Shown here in pieces: positions 47,350 to 56,520 of a stretch of DNA of 64,000 nucleotides. The position numbers were made by a program, and so were the translations under genes. This DNA comes from SAR202 cluster bacterium (GTDB lineage Bacteria; Chloroflexota; Dehalococcoidia; Lucifugimonadales; Lucifugimonadaceae). The notes under the pieces were generated by a model. The model was given only the letters and a program-made list of their open reading frames with translations, did no database searches and was not told the DNA's origin. How positions within the stretch are numbered: the first letter of the stretch is position 1; each line of letters opens with the position of its first letter. The stretch lies in contig VFGZ01000041.1 in NCBI GenBank assembly GCA_009392215.1, positions 1-64,000 on the forward strand. The letters are read 5' to 3'.

Positions 47350-48615
47350 TTGAGGATCCTATTAATCGGTTCTGGGGGGCGTGAGCATGCGGTCGCATGG
47401 AAGCTTGTGCAGAGTCAAATAATCACTAAGCTCATCATAGCTCCCGGCAATGCTGGAACTGCTGAGTTAGGCGAAAACGTACCCGTAAAGGCGGAAGATC
47501 TGAATGGCCTTTTAGCGCTTGCGAAAACTCGATCGATTGACCTTACGATCGTTGGCCCGGAGCAGCCTCTTATCGATGGTATCGCAGAGCTTTTCCAAAA
47601 ACATGGATTGAAAATATTTGGTCCCTCAAAAAAAGCAGCCCGAATAGAAGGTTCTAAGATTTGGTCTAATGATTTGATGTCCAAATATGGGATACCTACT
47701 GCTGATTCAGTGGGGTTTTCTGATTCAGCTAAAGCTATGGAATACGCTCTGGCCCGGCCAGAAGGCTCCCTTGTTGTCAAGGCCGATGGACCCGCCGCGG
47801 GTAAAGGAGTTCTTCTTCCAGATACTTATGCGGAACTTGAGATTGCTGTTGTGGGGATGCTCGATGGTGCGTCCTTTGGAAAGTCTTCTTCAAGCTTGCT
47901 TCTGGCTGAAAGGATGTCTGGTCCCGAAGTAAGTGTGTTTGCGTTTTTGGATGGGGAGACCGTCTCAACAGAAATTGCTGCATGTGACTATAAAAGGATT
48001 GGTGAAGGAGACACTGGTCTGAATACTGGTGGGGTTGGCGCTTATGCCCCTCCGGAATTTTGGACGAGCGAACTCGCTGCTAGAGTAAGGGCGGAAATTC
48101 TTGAGCCCACGGCACGGGCGTTGGTAGCGGAAGACAGTGCTTATTCGGGTATTTTGTATGCGGGGCTTATGATTACCAGTAATGGTCCACGAGTTATCGA
48201 ATTTAATTGCCGGTTGGGCGATCCAGAGTGTCAAGTTTTGATGCCGAAATTACAAAATGACTTTTTGGAAATTTGTTTGGCAGTAGTAGAAGGACGTCTT
48301 GCTCAACAAAAAGTCATATGGTCTGATCTAGCTTGTACTTTTGTAGTGATGACATCGGACGGTTACCCCGGCAATTATGAAACGGGAGTAGAAATTACTG
48401 GAATCCGTGAAGCATCAGAGCATGGACTTGTGGTTCATGCGGGAACAAGGATTCAAAGTGATGGAACATTGATTACTGACGGCGGTCGTGTTCTTGGAGT
48501 AGTTGGCTCTGGCGAAACGATAAGAGATTCGTTAATTGCGGCCTACGCGGGAGTCGGCAAAATTGGCTTTAAGGGAGCGCGTTACAGACGTGATATTGGT
48601 GAAAGGGCTGTGTAG
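47350..48615 (+). CDS. purD: Phosphoribosylamine-glycine ligase
   Basis: MRILLIGSGGREHAVAWKL, VVKADGPAAGKGVLL, EFNCRLGDPECQVLMP. Confidence 0.97.
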   Translation: MRILLIGSGGREHAVAWKLVQSQIITKLIIAPGNAGTAELGENVPVKAEDLNGLLALAKTRSIDLTIVGPEQPLIDGIAELFQKHGLKIFGPSKKAARIEGSKIWSNDLMSKYGIPTADSVGFSDSAKAMEYALARPEGSLVVKADGPAAGKGVLLPDTYAELEIAVVGMLDGASFGKSSSSLLLAERMSGPEVSVFAFLDGETVSTEIAACDYKRIGEGDTGLNTGGVGAYAPPEFWTSELAARVRAEILEPTARALVAEDSAYSGILYAGLMITSNGPRVIEFNCRLGDPECQVLMPKLQNDFLEICLAVVEGRLAQQKVIWSDLACTFVVMTSDGYPGNYETGVEITGIREASEHGLVVHAGTRIQSDGTLITDGGRVLGVVGSGETIRDSLIAAYAGVGKIGFKGARYRRDIGERAV

Positions 48616-48617
48616 AA

Positions 48618-49316
48618 ATGATGTCGGCAAATATTCACGTTGTTTTTGATTTCGATGGAACTCTTGCAACGACTTTCGTAGGTGGTGAAATGTTCCGTTG
48701 TTGCACTCCACCAGACCGAGTTGCTGAGTTAAGTGCAAACTATTCAGATGGACAGATATCATTGCGGCAATATCAAGAAGCTGTGTTCGATATGGTTGAT
48801 GAAACGACATCTCAAATGTCTAAACGGGCTGAGCTAAATGGATGCATTAGGAGGCGTGCAACCGAGGTGTGTGATCTTGTTTGGGATTCTGGGGGAGTAG
48901 TGTCGGTTGCATCCGCCGGGCTCGATTTTTATATCGAACCTGTGCTCAAAAAAGCTGGACTCAATCGAATTGAATTGCATAGTGGGAAAGTTTTGTCCGA
49001 GCCTGCCGAGAGCCCGCCATTTAGATACGATTACCCATCTTACGTAAAATCTTGTAGAGGCGATTGGGTAACTTGTAAATGTAAAGTGATTAATCGTCTT
49101 AAGAGTGTTCATGGTGCAAGTGAAGTGATATTTGTAGGTGACGGATTGCTTGGGGACGCATGTGCTGCTGCTAACGCAGCTGATACTGTGTTCGCGACTG
49201 GCAAACTGTTGAGATACTGTAAAGAGAACAAAATATCTGCAACAGAATTCAGTGAAGATTTTGAACCACTGATTAGATACTTGCATGATAAGACGTCTAT
49301 AACTGGAGCCTCATAG
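48618..49316 (+). CDS. HAD-IB phosphatase (MtnX/SerB-like)
   Basis: VVFDFDGTLATT, SVASAGLDFYIEPVLKKAGL, VIFVGDGLLGDACAA. Confidence 0.82.
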   Translation: MMSANIHVVFDFDGTLATTFVGGEMFRCCTPPDRVAELSANYSDGQISLRQYQEAVFDMVDETTSQMSKRAELNGCIRRRATEVCDLVWDSGGVVSVASAGLDFYIEPVLKKAGLNRIELHSGKVLSEPAESPPFRYDYPSYVKSCRGDWVTCKCKVINRLKSVHGASEVIFVGDGLLGDACAAANAADTVFATGKLLRYCKENKISATEFSEDFEPLIRYLHDKTSITGAS

Positions 49317-49320
49317 AACA

Positions 49321-50637
49321 TTGATTCCACGATATTCACGACCTGAAATGAACGCCATATGGACTGAAGACAACTCTTTTGATCTCTGGTTGAAGGTCGA
49401 GATTGCCGCATCCGAGGCATGGACGGAACAGGGAGTAGTTCCCCAACAAGACATGGTTAAGATTCGAGATGCGAAATTTGATCGTTCAATTTATGACAAA
49501 TGGTTTGAGGAGACAAAACACGATATCGTATCGTTCACACGCGCCGTTAGTGAAAGTCTTGGGGTTGAGGGTCGCTGGATTCATCATGGTTTAACTTCTA
49601 ATGACGTTAAAGATACTGCTCTCAGTCTGCAGCTGGTTCAATCCTGTGATTTGGTAGACAGAGGTCTTATTGGTTTATTGAACGCGTTGCGTAAACGTGC
49701 AATCGAATTCAAGGGAACTCCATGTATCGGTCGTTCTCACGGTATTCATGCAGAGCCGATGAGTTTTGGACTGAAGTTAGCGCTATGGTTTGGTGAAATA
49801 AAACGACATCGAGAGCGATTGGTTGGTGTTCGATCACGGGTAGCAGTCGGAATGCTTTCTGGCCCCGTCGGTACTTTTGCGTCTGTGCCGCCTTCGATTG
49901 AAGAATCTGTCTGTAGGCAGTTGGGTCTTAATCCTGCCGAAGTTTCCAACCAGGTCATACAACGCGACAGGCATGCCGAATACGTGCAGTTCTTGGCTTT
50001 GATTGCGGCAACCTTAGAAAAGATAGCAACCGAAATCAGAGGTTTACAACGAACCGAGGTTCGTGAAATTGAAGAGCCATTTGGTCAACCTGGTTATGTA
50101 ACCAAAGGTTCTTCTTCAATGCCACATAAGCGGAATCCTGAACTCTCAGAGCGTATTTGCGGTCTTGCAAGATTGATTCGCGGCAACTCTATTACCGCAC
50201 TTGAGAATGTTGCCCTGTGGCATGAACGTGATATATCGCATTCATCTGCAGAACGTATGATCTTGCCTGATGCTTCGCTGGGTCTCGATTACATGTTGAG
50301 TCTTATGACTGGCATTATTGAGGACATGGTTGTCTACCCAGATCGAATGATGAAGAATCTTGAGTCGACCCGTGGTCTTGTGTTTTCCCCTAGAGTTATG
50401 TTGCTGCTGGTTGAACAGGGGCTTGACAGGACAGACGCCTATGATGCCGTACAAAGAAATTCTATGAAATCATGGGAAGACCAGCTGGATTTTCGCGAAT
50501 TGATTAAGACTGATCCGGTGGTTTCGACGAAGGTCTCCACTCATGATATTGATGAGTTGTTTGACTATAGCTTTTACCTTGCTCATGTGGATCACATTTA
50601 TAAGCGTGTAGGTATTTCAGAGCGAATAATTGACTGA
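49321..50637 (+). CDS. purB: Adenylosuccinate lyase
   Basis: IPRYSRPEMNAIWTEDN, HHGLTSNDVKDTA, GSSSMPHKRNPELSE. Confidence 0.96.
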   Translation: MIPRYSRPEMNAIWTEDNSFDLWLKVEIAASEAWTEQGVVPQQDMVKIRDAKFDRSIYDKWFEETKHDIVSFTRAVSESLGVEGRWIHHGLTSNDVKDTALSLQLVQSCDLVDRGLIGLLNALRKRAIEFKGTPCIGRSHGIHAEPMSFGLKLALWFGEIKRHRERLVGVRSRVAVGMLSGPVGTFASVPPSIEESVCRQLGLNPAEVSNQVIQRDRHAEYVQFLALIAATLEKIATEIRGLQRTEVREIEEPFGQPGYVTKGSSSMPHKRNPELSERICGLARLIRGNSITALENVALWHERDISHSSAERMILPDASLGLDYMLSLMTGIIEDMVVYPDRMMKNLESTRGLVFSPRVMLLLVEQGLDRTDAYDAVQRNSMKSWEDQLDFRELIKTDPVVSTKVSTHDIDELFDYSFYLAHVDHIYKRVGISERIID

Positions 50638-51541
50638 AGCAGTTTTTGAAACCAATCTGTCCGGGCTCCTTTATCGAGGTAAGGTACGTGATACTTATGA
50701 CCTTGGCGATGATCGTCTACTAATGGTCGCTTCAGATCGTATTTCGGCCTTTGACGTTGTCATGGATCAACCAATACCGGGTAAAGGCATCATATTGACT
50801 GAGATGTCTTCGTTTTGGTTTGAAGTTATAGAACATGTAATGCCAAATCATGTGATTGCAACCGTTAATGATGATCTGGCAATGGAGGCTGTTGATAAAA
50901 AAGGCGCGTTGTTAGAACTTACACCTGATCTTGCGCGCAGATCGATGGTCATCAAGAAAGCTGACCGGATTGATATTGAATGTGTTGTTAGAAACTATAT
51001 AGCAGGGTCCGCTTGGTCTGAGTATCAACAGTTTGGGACGATGAACGGTCAATCTTTGCAACCGGGGATGAGGGCTGCTGATAAATTTACAGAACCTATA
51101 TTCACTCCTTCAACCAAAGCTGAGTCCGGACATGATGTGCCAATGACGCCTCAGGAAGCCAAAGATCTTGTTGGCACAGAAATGCACCGGACTCTTGAGG
51201 ATAAAAGCATTGAGGTTTTTCAAGTCGCTCACGATTATGCTGCCGAGCGTGGAATGATTCTCGTAGACACAAAATTTGAATTCGGATTAATTGACGGTGA
51301 ACTGACAATAATTGATGAGGTATTGACTCCGGATTCGAGTAGATATTGGGATGTAAGTGATTGGAAGCCAGGGCATTTTCCTCCAGCGTTCGACAAACAA
51401 TTTTTAAGAGCTTGGTTATTGGAAACCGATTGGAAACAAGAACCCCCACCTCCGGTTTTGCCGCAGGAAATCATCGAGCAAACTCAGCACCGTTATATGG
51501 AGTCTTACAGGCGACTGTCAGGGAAGTCACTGGTACTGTAG
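50630..51541 (+). CDS. purC: Phosphoribosylaminoimidazole-succinocarboxamide synthase
   Basis: LLYRGKVRDTYDLGDDRLLMVASDRISAFDVVM, VRNYIAGSAWSEYQ, DTKFEFG, DSSRYW. Confidence 0.96.
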   Translation: MTEAVFETNLSGLLYRGKVRDTYDLGDDRLLMVASDRISAFDVVMDQPIPGKGIILTEMSSFWFEVIEHVMPNHVIATVNDDLAMEAVDKKGALLELTPDLARRSMVIKKADRIDIECVVRNYIAGSAWSEYQQFGTMNGQSLQPGMRAADKFTEPIFTPSTKAESGHDVPMTPQEAKDLVGTEMHRTLEDKSIEVFQVAHDYAAERGMILVDTKFEFGLIDGELTIIDEVLTPDSSRYWDVSDWKPGHFPPAFDKQFLRAWLLETDWKQEPPPPVLPQEIIEQTQHRYMESYRRLSGKSLVL

Positions 51542-51548
51542 ATAGTCA

Positions 51549-52274
51549 ATGGAATTTACTAGCGCGTCAAGGAGCGTGATACGAGGTCGTATGGCACCAG
51601 ATAAACAGCGTATAGCAACAACACGGCCGGCTAGTCGTCGTGGTATGACTAAAGGGCAGATCAGGGAGGAGCGACGAGGCAGGAGCCGGACACGTCAACG
51701 TCGTAAACGGTCGTTACTAATGTTCGGCGGAACTATTTTCGCCATCATCTTCATCGCAGCTCTAGTTGTATCACCGGATTGGAATCGTGACGGAGCCGCT
51801 GTCAAAGGGGTGAATACTGGTGGGCACATTGAATTGGATCCCGATGATGGACGCGCGCATATTGATGTAAATGCTCCATATTCGGGTACATATTCGGTTG
51901 TGCCCGCAACGTCAGGGCCTCATTGGGCTGGCGCAACCACGTCAGTTGGGATTCCGGCGCCGGCTAGGTGGGGTCAATACGAGGGCGTACTGCCAGATGA
52001 GGTTCTGGTTCATAATCTAGAACACGGTGGTATCGGACTTCACTATGACTGTGAAACGGAATGTCCTGAGATAGTTAAGGGGTTGAGCGATATTATCCCA
52101 AGAGACCCATCTCAGTTCATCATGTCTGCTTATCCTGGCATGCCTAGTAAGATTGCAATAACGGCTTGGAGACACCATTTGTATTTGGATGAGGTAGATG
52201 TGGAAGAAATAATCCGATTTATCAAGGAATATCAGGATCGCGCGCCTGAAAGTTTCAAGCAGAATCAGTATTAA
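51549..52274 (+). CDS. DUF3105 domain membrane-anchored protein
   Basis: Arg-rich N-terminus, one TM, then YSVVPATSGPHWAGATTSVGI…VHNLEHGGIGLHYDC. Confidence 0.82.
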   Translation: MEFTSASRSVIRGRMAPDKQRIATTRPASRRGMTKGQIREERRGRSRTRQRRKRSLLMFGGTIFAIIFIAALVVSPDWNRDGAAVKGVNTGGHIELDPDDGRAHIDVNAPYSGTYSVVPATSGPHWAGATTSVGIPAPARWGQYEGVLPDEVLVHNLEHGGIGLHYDCETECPEIVKGLSDIIPRDPSQFIMSAYPGMPSKIAITAWRHHLYLDEVDVEEIIRFIKEYQDRAPESFKQNQY

Positions 52275-52299
52275 ATTTTTAACCTTTGGAGCATATCTG

Positions 52300-52548
52300 A
52301 TGTTTGTAGCAAAAATTCATGTTTTGCTTAAACCAACAGTAAATGACCCGCAGGGTCTAACGATAGCGCGTGCTCTTGATCGTCTTGGATTTGATGCAGT
52401 TGATGCTGTGCGCGCAGGAAAATACTTTGAAGTCCAGATTCAAGGTTCTGATGAATTAACTGCCGAGCGAGAAGTGAAAGCGATGTGTGAAAAATTACTT
52501 TCCAACCCCGTAATTGAGACATTTACCTATGAATTGGAATTGGTCTAG
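52300..52548 (+). CDS. purS: Phosphoribosylformylglycinamidine synthase subunit PurS
   Basis: 82 aa; AKIHVLLKPTVNDPQGLTIARALDRLGFDAVDAVRAGKYFEV. Confidence 0.93.
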   Translation: MFVAKIHVLLKPTVNDPQGLTIARALDRLGFDAVDAVRAGKYFEVQIQGSDELTAEREVKAMCEKLLSNPVIETFTYELELV

Positions 52549-52568
52549 TCAAATCACCTAGTTAGGTT

Positions 52569-52582
52569 CTAGTCATGACTAG
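52569..52582. repeat. 14-bp perfect palindrome CTAGTCATGACTAG at the purS/hisB convergent junction
   Basis: Read directly: CTAGTCATGACTAG is its own reverse complement. Confidence 0.6.
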
Positions 52583-53181
52583 CTCAGTGTACCTTTTGTA
52601 CTAGGAACCGTTTCAGGATTTCTAGGATTCAATCTCGATGCATCACCCATCGCTCGCGCGAATGCCTTAAATGCTGACTCAATTACATGGTGTTCGTTCT
52701 GACCGGATAATACCCGGATGTGCAAACAGAACCTACCTTCTATAGCAATCGCCTCGAAAAAATGACGTGCTAGGTCTGCTGGGAATTCACCTACATTATT
52801 ATCCATGCCCATGTTGATCACAGCGTAGCCTCGACCAGAAAGATCTAACACGGCCTGAGTTAGAGCTTCATCAAGGGGACAAGTTCGATCAGCCATTCGA
52901 ACGATTCCTTTTCGGTCACCAAGTGCTTGGTCAATTGCCCGACCCAGTGCTATCGCAGTATCTTCTACTGTGTGGTGTGAGCCTGTTTCCAGGTCCCCAT
53001 CAGCTTCGACTTTTAGGTCTATTAGACCGTGCCGAGCTATCTGATGCAACATGTGCTTCAAAAATCCGACAGGTGTATCGACTTCAGCTTCGCCTGTCCC
53101 GTCTAAATTGACAGTGACTGCTATTTTACTTTCGCCTGTCTCGCGAACAATCGTTGCTTTTCTAGGCTCTTCTGGAGACAT
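52579..53181 (-). CDS. hisB: Imidazoleglycerol-phosphate dehydratase
   Basis: RETGESKIAVTVNLDGTGEAEVDTPVGFLKHMLHQIARHG; GSHHTVEDTAIALG; EHHVIESAFKAFARA. Confidence 0.96.
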   Translation of the reverse strand: MSPEEPRKATIVRETGESKIAVTVNLDGTGEAEVDTPVGFLKHMLHQIARHGLIDLKVEADGDLETGSHHTVEDTAIALGRAIDQALGDRKGIVRMADRTCPLDEALTQAVLDLSGRGYAVINMGMDNNVGEFPADLARHFFEAIAIEGRFCLHIRVLSGQNEHHVIESAFKAFARAMGDASRLNPRNPETVPSTKGTLS

Positions 53182-53246
53182 ACTTGTACCTTCAATATCA
53201 AAAACGACTCGATCTATCCGTTCGATGCTAACTCTATAGAGTTGGA

Positions 53247-54329
53247 CTAAACAATGTTTTTGAGAGCGTAGATTAACTGGTCTGTTTGCTCTGGAGTTCC
53301 TGCACTCATGCGTAATGAGTCATTTAAGACGGTTTGCGGAAACTGTCTTACGAAAATTCCGTGCTCGGCTAAACCGGTAAAAGCTTGTTCGGCCGTTCTG
53401 TGTTCGAATTTGCACAGTAGGAAATTTCCGTGAGATGGAAAATACGAAACACCATCTAAATTGTTTATGACAACTTCGAGTTTTTTACGTTGTTCTACAA
53501 GGCTTCTCGCTCGTGTCAATAGTTCGTCGCGATGCTCAAGAGCTGCCAGAACCGCAGCTTCCCCAGCAATATTGATGTTATATGGTTGTTTGATGTCCAT
53601 TAAATGAGAGATTAAAGAAGCGGAGCCAATGGCGTATCCGACGCGTAATCCAGCGATCCCAGCCCATTTGCTAAACGAACGCAAGATCACCAAATTCTCG
53701 TATTCATCTAGCAAGTGCGACAACGTATTCCCGGAGAATTCGTAATACGTCTCGTCTACACAAAGAACCACCCCAGTATCTAAAAGGGCTCGCGCATCGC
53801 TTTCGGTAAGTAAATTTCCAGTTGGATTATTAGGTGAGGCGAGAAATATTATTCTTGTTAATCCGTCAATTACCGCTGTCATGGCTGGGATATCTATGTC
53901 CCATGTATTTGTTCGCGGAACGGAAACAATTTTGGCGTCGGCTAGGCGCGCAGCGAAGGAATACATACCGAACGTCGGTTCACAATCAAGAACAGTTTGC
54001 CCAGGCCCAACGAATAAGCGCATCAAGAGATCGATTATTTCATCGCCTCCCGCTCCTCCAATGATCCGATCCACGGGTTGTCCAACGTATTCGCTCAGTG
54101 CCGTACGAAGTTTTTGTTGCTTTGGATCGGGATATAGATGCAGGGGTTGGTTTACAAGTGCTGCTGAAATCTTATCCAGAGCTCCGTAGGGATTCTCGTT
54201 GGCGTTCAAGCGAATTACATCTTGGGGTCTTATCCCCGCTTTGCGTGCAAGTTCTTCTGATGGATCAACACCGTGATAGGTGGCAATTTTCACCATGTGT
54301 GGTCGCATTAGAGACTGTAGGTTTTTCAT
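53247..54329 (-). CDS. hisC: Histidinol-phosphate aminotransferase
   Basis: IRLNANENPYGAL, LASPNNPTGNLL, VLRSFSKWAGIAGLRVGYAIG. Confidence 0.95.
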   Translation of the reverse strand: MKNLQSLMRPHMVKIATYHGVDPSEELARKAGIRPQDVIRLNANENPYGALDKISAALVNQPLHLYPDPKQQKLRTALSEYVGQPVDRIIGGAGGDEIIDLLMRLFVGPGQTVLDCEPTFGMYSFAARLADAKIVSVPRTNTWDIDIPAMTAVIDGLTRIIFLASPNNPTGNLLTESDARALLDTGVVLCVDETYYEFSGNTLSHLLDEYENLVILRSFSKWAGIAGLRVGYAIGSASLISHLMDIKQPYNINIAGEAAVLAALEHRDELLTRARSLVEQRKKLEVVINNLDGVSYFPSHGNFLLCKFEHRTAEQAFTGLAEHGIFVRQFPQTVLNDSLRMSAGTPEQTDQLIYALKNIV

Positions 54330-54352
54330 AAGGTGATTGGCCCTTTAGCAGT

Positions 54353-55672
54353 TTATTCGCCGACTAAATACTTACGACGGTTTTCTGAAGCCGCTGCGTG
54401 TCCTTGTAAGCCTTCAAGTTTGGCTAACAACTCGGCATGCTGTGAAAGTTCTAAGAAGGTAGTTTCATTAAATGTTAGTACCGGAGTGACTCGAATGAAA
54501 TCTCGCACTGATAAAGCTGATGAGAACCTGGCCGTGCCTCCTGTCGGCATTACGTGGGATGGTCCGGCAATGTAATCGGCTATTATTTCTGCTGACCACT
54601 CCCCTACGAACAGCCCGCCTGCATTCTTGACTTTATCGATTAATTCTTTTGCATCAGCCGTTAATATACAGAGGTGTTCGGGAGCAACAGAGTTCGCTAC
54701 ATCGATTGCTTCAGCCGTACTATTAACGACTACGGCTACTCCCCTATTGTTGAAGGCAGCGCGCGCTATCTCCCCTCTGGGGAGATTTTTTAACTGACGA
54801 TCGATTTCGGCTTCAGTATTGAGTACGATTTCTTCGGACAGTGCTACCAATATCGGCATTGCAAGTGAATCGTGTTCAGCTTGTGCAATGAGATCCGAAG
54901 CGGTGAAGCTAGGTTTTGCTGAATGGTCAGCGATCACCATGGTTTCGGTTGGACCGTATACACCATCAATCCCGACATCTCCGTAAACCAGTTTTTTTGC
55001 AGCGGTAACCCAGGCGTTGCCTGGGCCACAGATTAAATCTACTGATGGCACGGTTTCTGTGCCGTATGTCATAGCAGCTATAGCCTGGGCCCCACCTATG
55101 GTAAACACGCGTGTAGCTCCTGCGATCTTTGCAGCAGTCAACACAGCTGGATCCGGAGCGGAGTTTCCTGAAGTTGGCGTTACAACAATTATCTCTTTCA
55201 CCCCTGCAACTTGTGCTGGGACAACCGTCATAATTACAGTTGACACAAGTGGTGCGGTTCCGGCAGGCACGTATGCCGCTATCGAATTTAATGGAGTGAT
55301 TCTTTCTCCTACATTCCTTTTGCTGTCACTCCAGCTTTTTGGAAGGGCTTTACTCTGAAAATCACGAACTTGTTTTACTGCAAGTTCAATTGCGGATATG
55401 GACTTCGGATCGAGATGTTGAAATGCCGAATCTATTTTGGATTGGGAGACTTCAAATGATTTTGGTGATGCACCATCCAATGCCGTGATGATTCGTCTTA
55501 GCCCTTGGTCACCTTCTGATCGGACGATTTCTATTACCTTGAGTGCAAATTCACTTGGGGACAGCTTGGTATTAAACAGTCCATTCCCATCCGATAGGGT
55601 AGACTCGACCGTCATATTGCGCTCGCGCTGAAAATAATCGGCACCAGCGGTTGCGCCGATTATTCGCTTCAC
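54353..55672 (-). CDS. hisD: Histidinol dehydrogenase
   Basis: CGPGNAWVTAAKKLVYGDVGIDGVYGPTETMVIAD, DLIAQAEHDS, GPSHVMPTGGTARFSSALSV. Confidence 0.95.
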   Translation of the reverse strand: MKRIIGATAGADYFQRERNMTVESTLSDGNGLFNTKLSPSEFALKVIEIVRSEGDQGLRRIITALDGASPKSFEVSQSKIDSAFQHLDPKSISAIELAVKQVRDFQSKALPKSWSDSKRNVGERITPLNSIAAYVPAGTAPLVSTVIMTVVPAQVAGVKEIIVVTPTSGNSAPDPAVLTAAKIAGATRVFTIGGAQAIAAMTYGTETVPSVDLICGPGNAWVTAAKKLVYGDVGIDGVYGPTETMVIADHSAKPSFTASDLIAQAEHDSLAMPILVALSEEIVLNTEAEIDRQLKNLPRGEIARAAFNNRGVAVVVNSTAEAIDVANSVAPEHLCILTADAKELIDKVKNAGGLFVGEWSAEIIADYIAGPSHVMPTGGTARFSSALSVRDFIRVTPVLTFNETTFLELSQHAELLAKLEGLQGHAAASENRRKYLVGE

Positions 55673-56520
55673 TGGTTTTGTACCCGTTCCGAAAAAGGCT
55701 TTATATTTTCAATTAGTTGTTTGTAGGAACCAATAAACTCACGCTGTTCTTTGGGCTGTGGTGTCATTTGGCGTTCTGTGTGCCTTTCGACTTTGGTGGA
55801 TGCCCTGTGATAGTCACTGGTTAGAAGAGTAGCATCGATTTTTTCGAGGATTTGGCGGATGTGTTGTAATTTACTTTGGTCATTGGCCAAAGTTCGAGCG
55901 TTACCGATCATGACGGATTGTGATTCCATCACTGTTCCGTCGAGGAGTATTCTCAGATCGTTTTCGCGTAGTGTTGTACCGGTTGCAGTGATGTCCGCGA
56001 TGACGTCGGCATAACCAATCACAGGAGCCGCTTCCAATCCACCGGAAACATAGACCATCGAGACATAGTTAACGTCATTTTGGTTCAAGAATCGTTTCAC
56101 TAATCGTTGATACTTAGATGCTATACGAAGGTCACGGCCTTTCGATCTAAATTCAAGAGCGATATCTGCAAGATCCGCCATGCTCGTAACATCTAGCCAT
56201 CCATCAGGTACCGCTATCACAAGCTTGGAATTACCAAAACCTAAATCTCTGTGAATAAGAACGCTTTCTCCGCGTTCCAAACGTGATTCATAAAACCGGT
56301 CCAATCCGACAATTCCGATGTCTGCACTTCCACTATCGACCTGGGTAGTTATGTCTGATTGACGCTGGAACAGTACCTCGACCCCTGGAAATTGTGGGAT
56401 GTCAGCTGTATACCTGCGAGAATTGGCTCGTCGGATACCCATACCGCAATCGGTAAACAGTTTTGAGGTCCCGTCAAACAGGGCGCCAGAAGACGGTAAT
56501 GCCAATCGTAGGTTACTCAT
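55669..56520 (-). CDS. hisG: ATP phosphoribosyltransferase catalytic subunit
   Basis: LRLALPSSGALFDGTSKLF, SADIGIVGLDRF, VYVSGGLEAAPVIGYADVIADITATGTTL. Confidence 0.92.
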   Translation of the reverse strand: MSNLRLALPSSGALFDGTSKLFTDCGMGIRRANSRRYTADIPQFPGVEVLFQRQSDITTQVDSGSADIGIVGLDRFYESRLERGESVLIHRDLGFGNSKLVIAVPDGWLDVTSMADLADIALEFRSKGRDLRIASKYQRLVKRFLNQNDVNYVSMVYVSGGLEAAPVIGYADVIADITATGTTLRENDLRILLDGTVMESQSVMIGNARTLANDQSKLQHIRQILEKIDATLLTSDYHRASTKVERHTERQMTPQPKEQREFIGSYKQLIENIKPFSERVQNQ

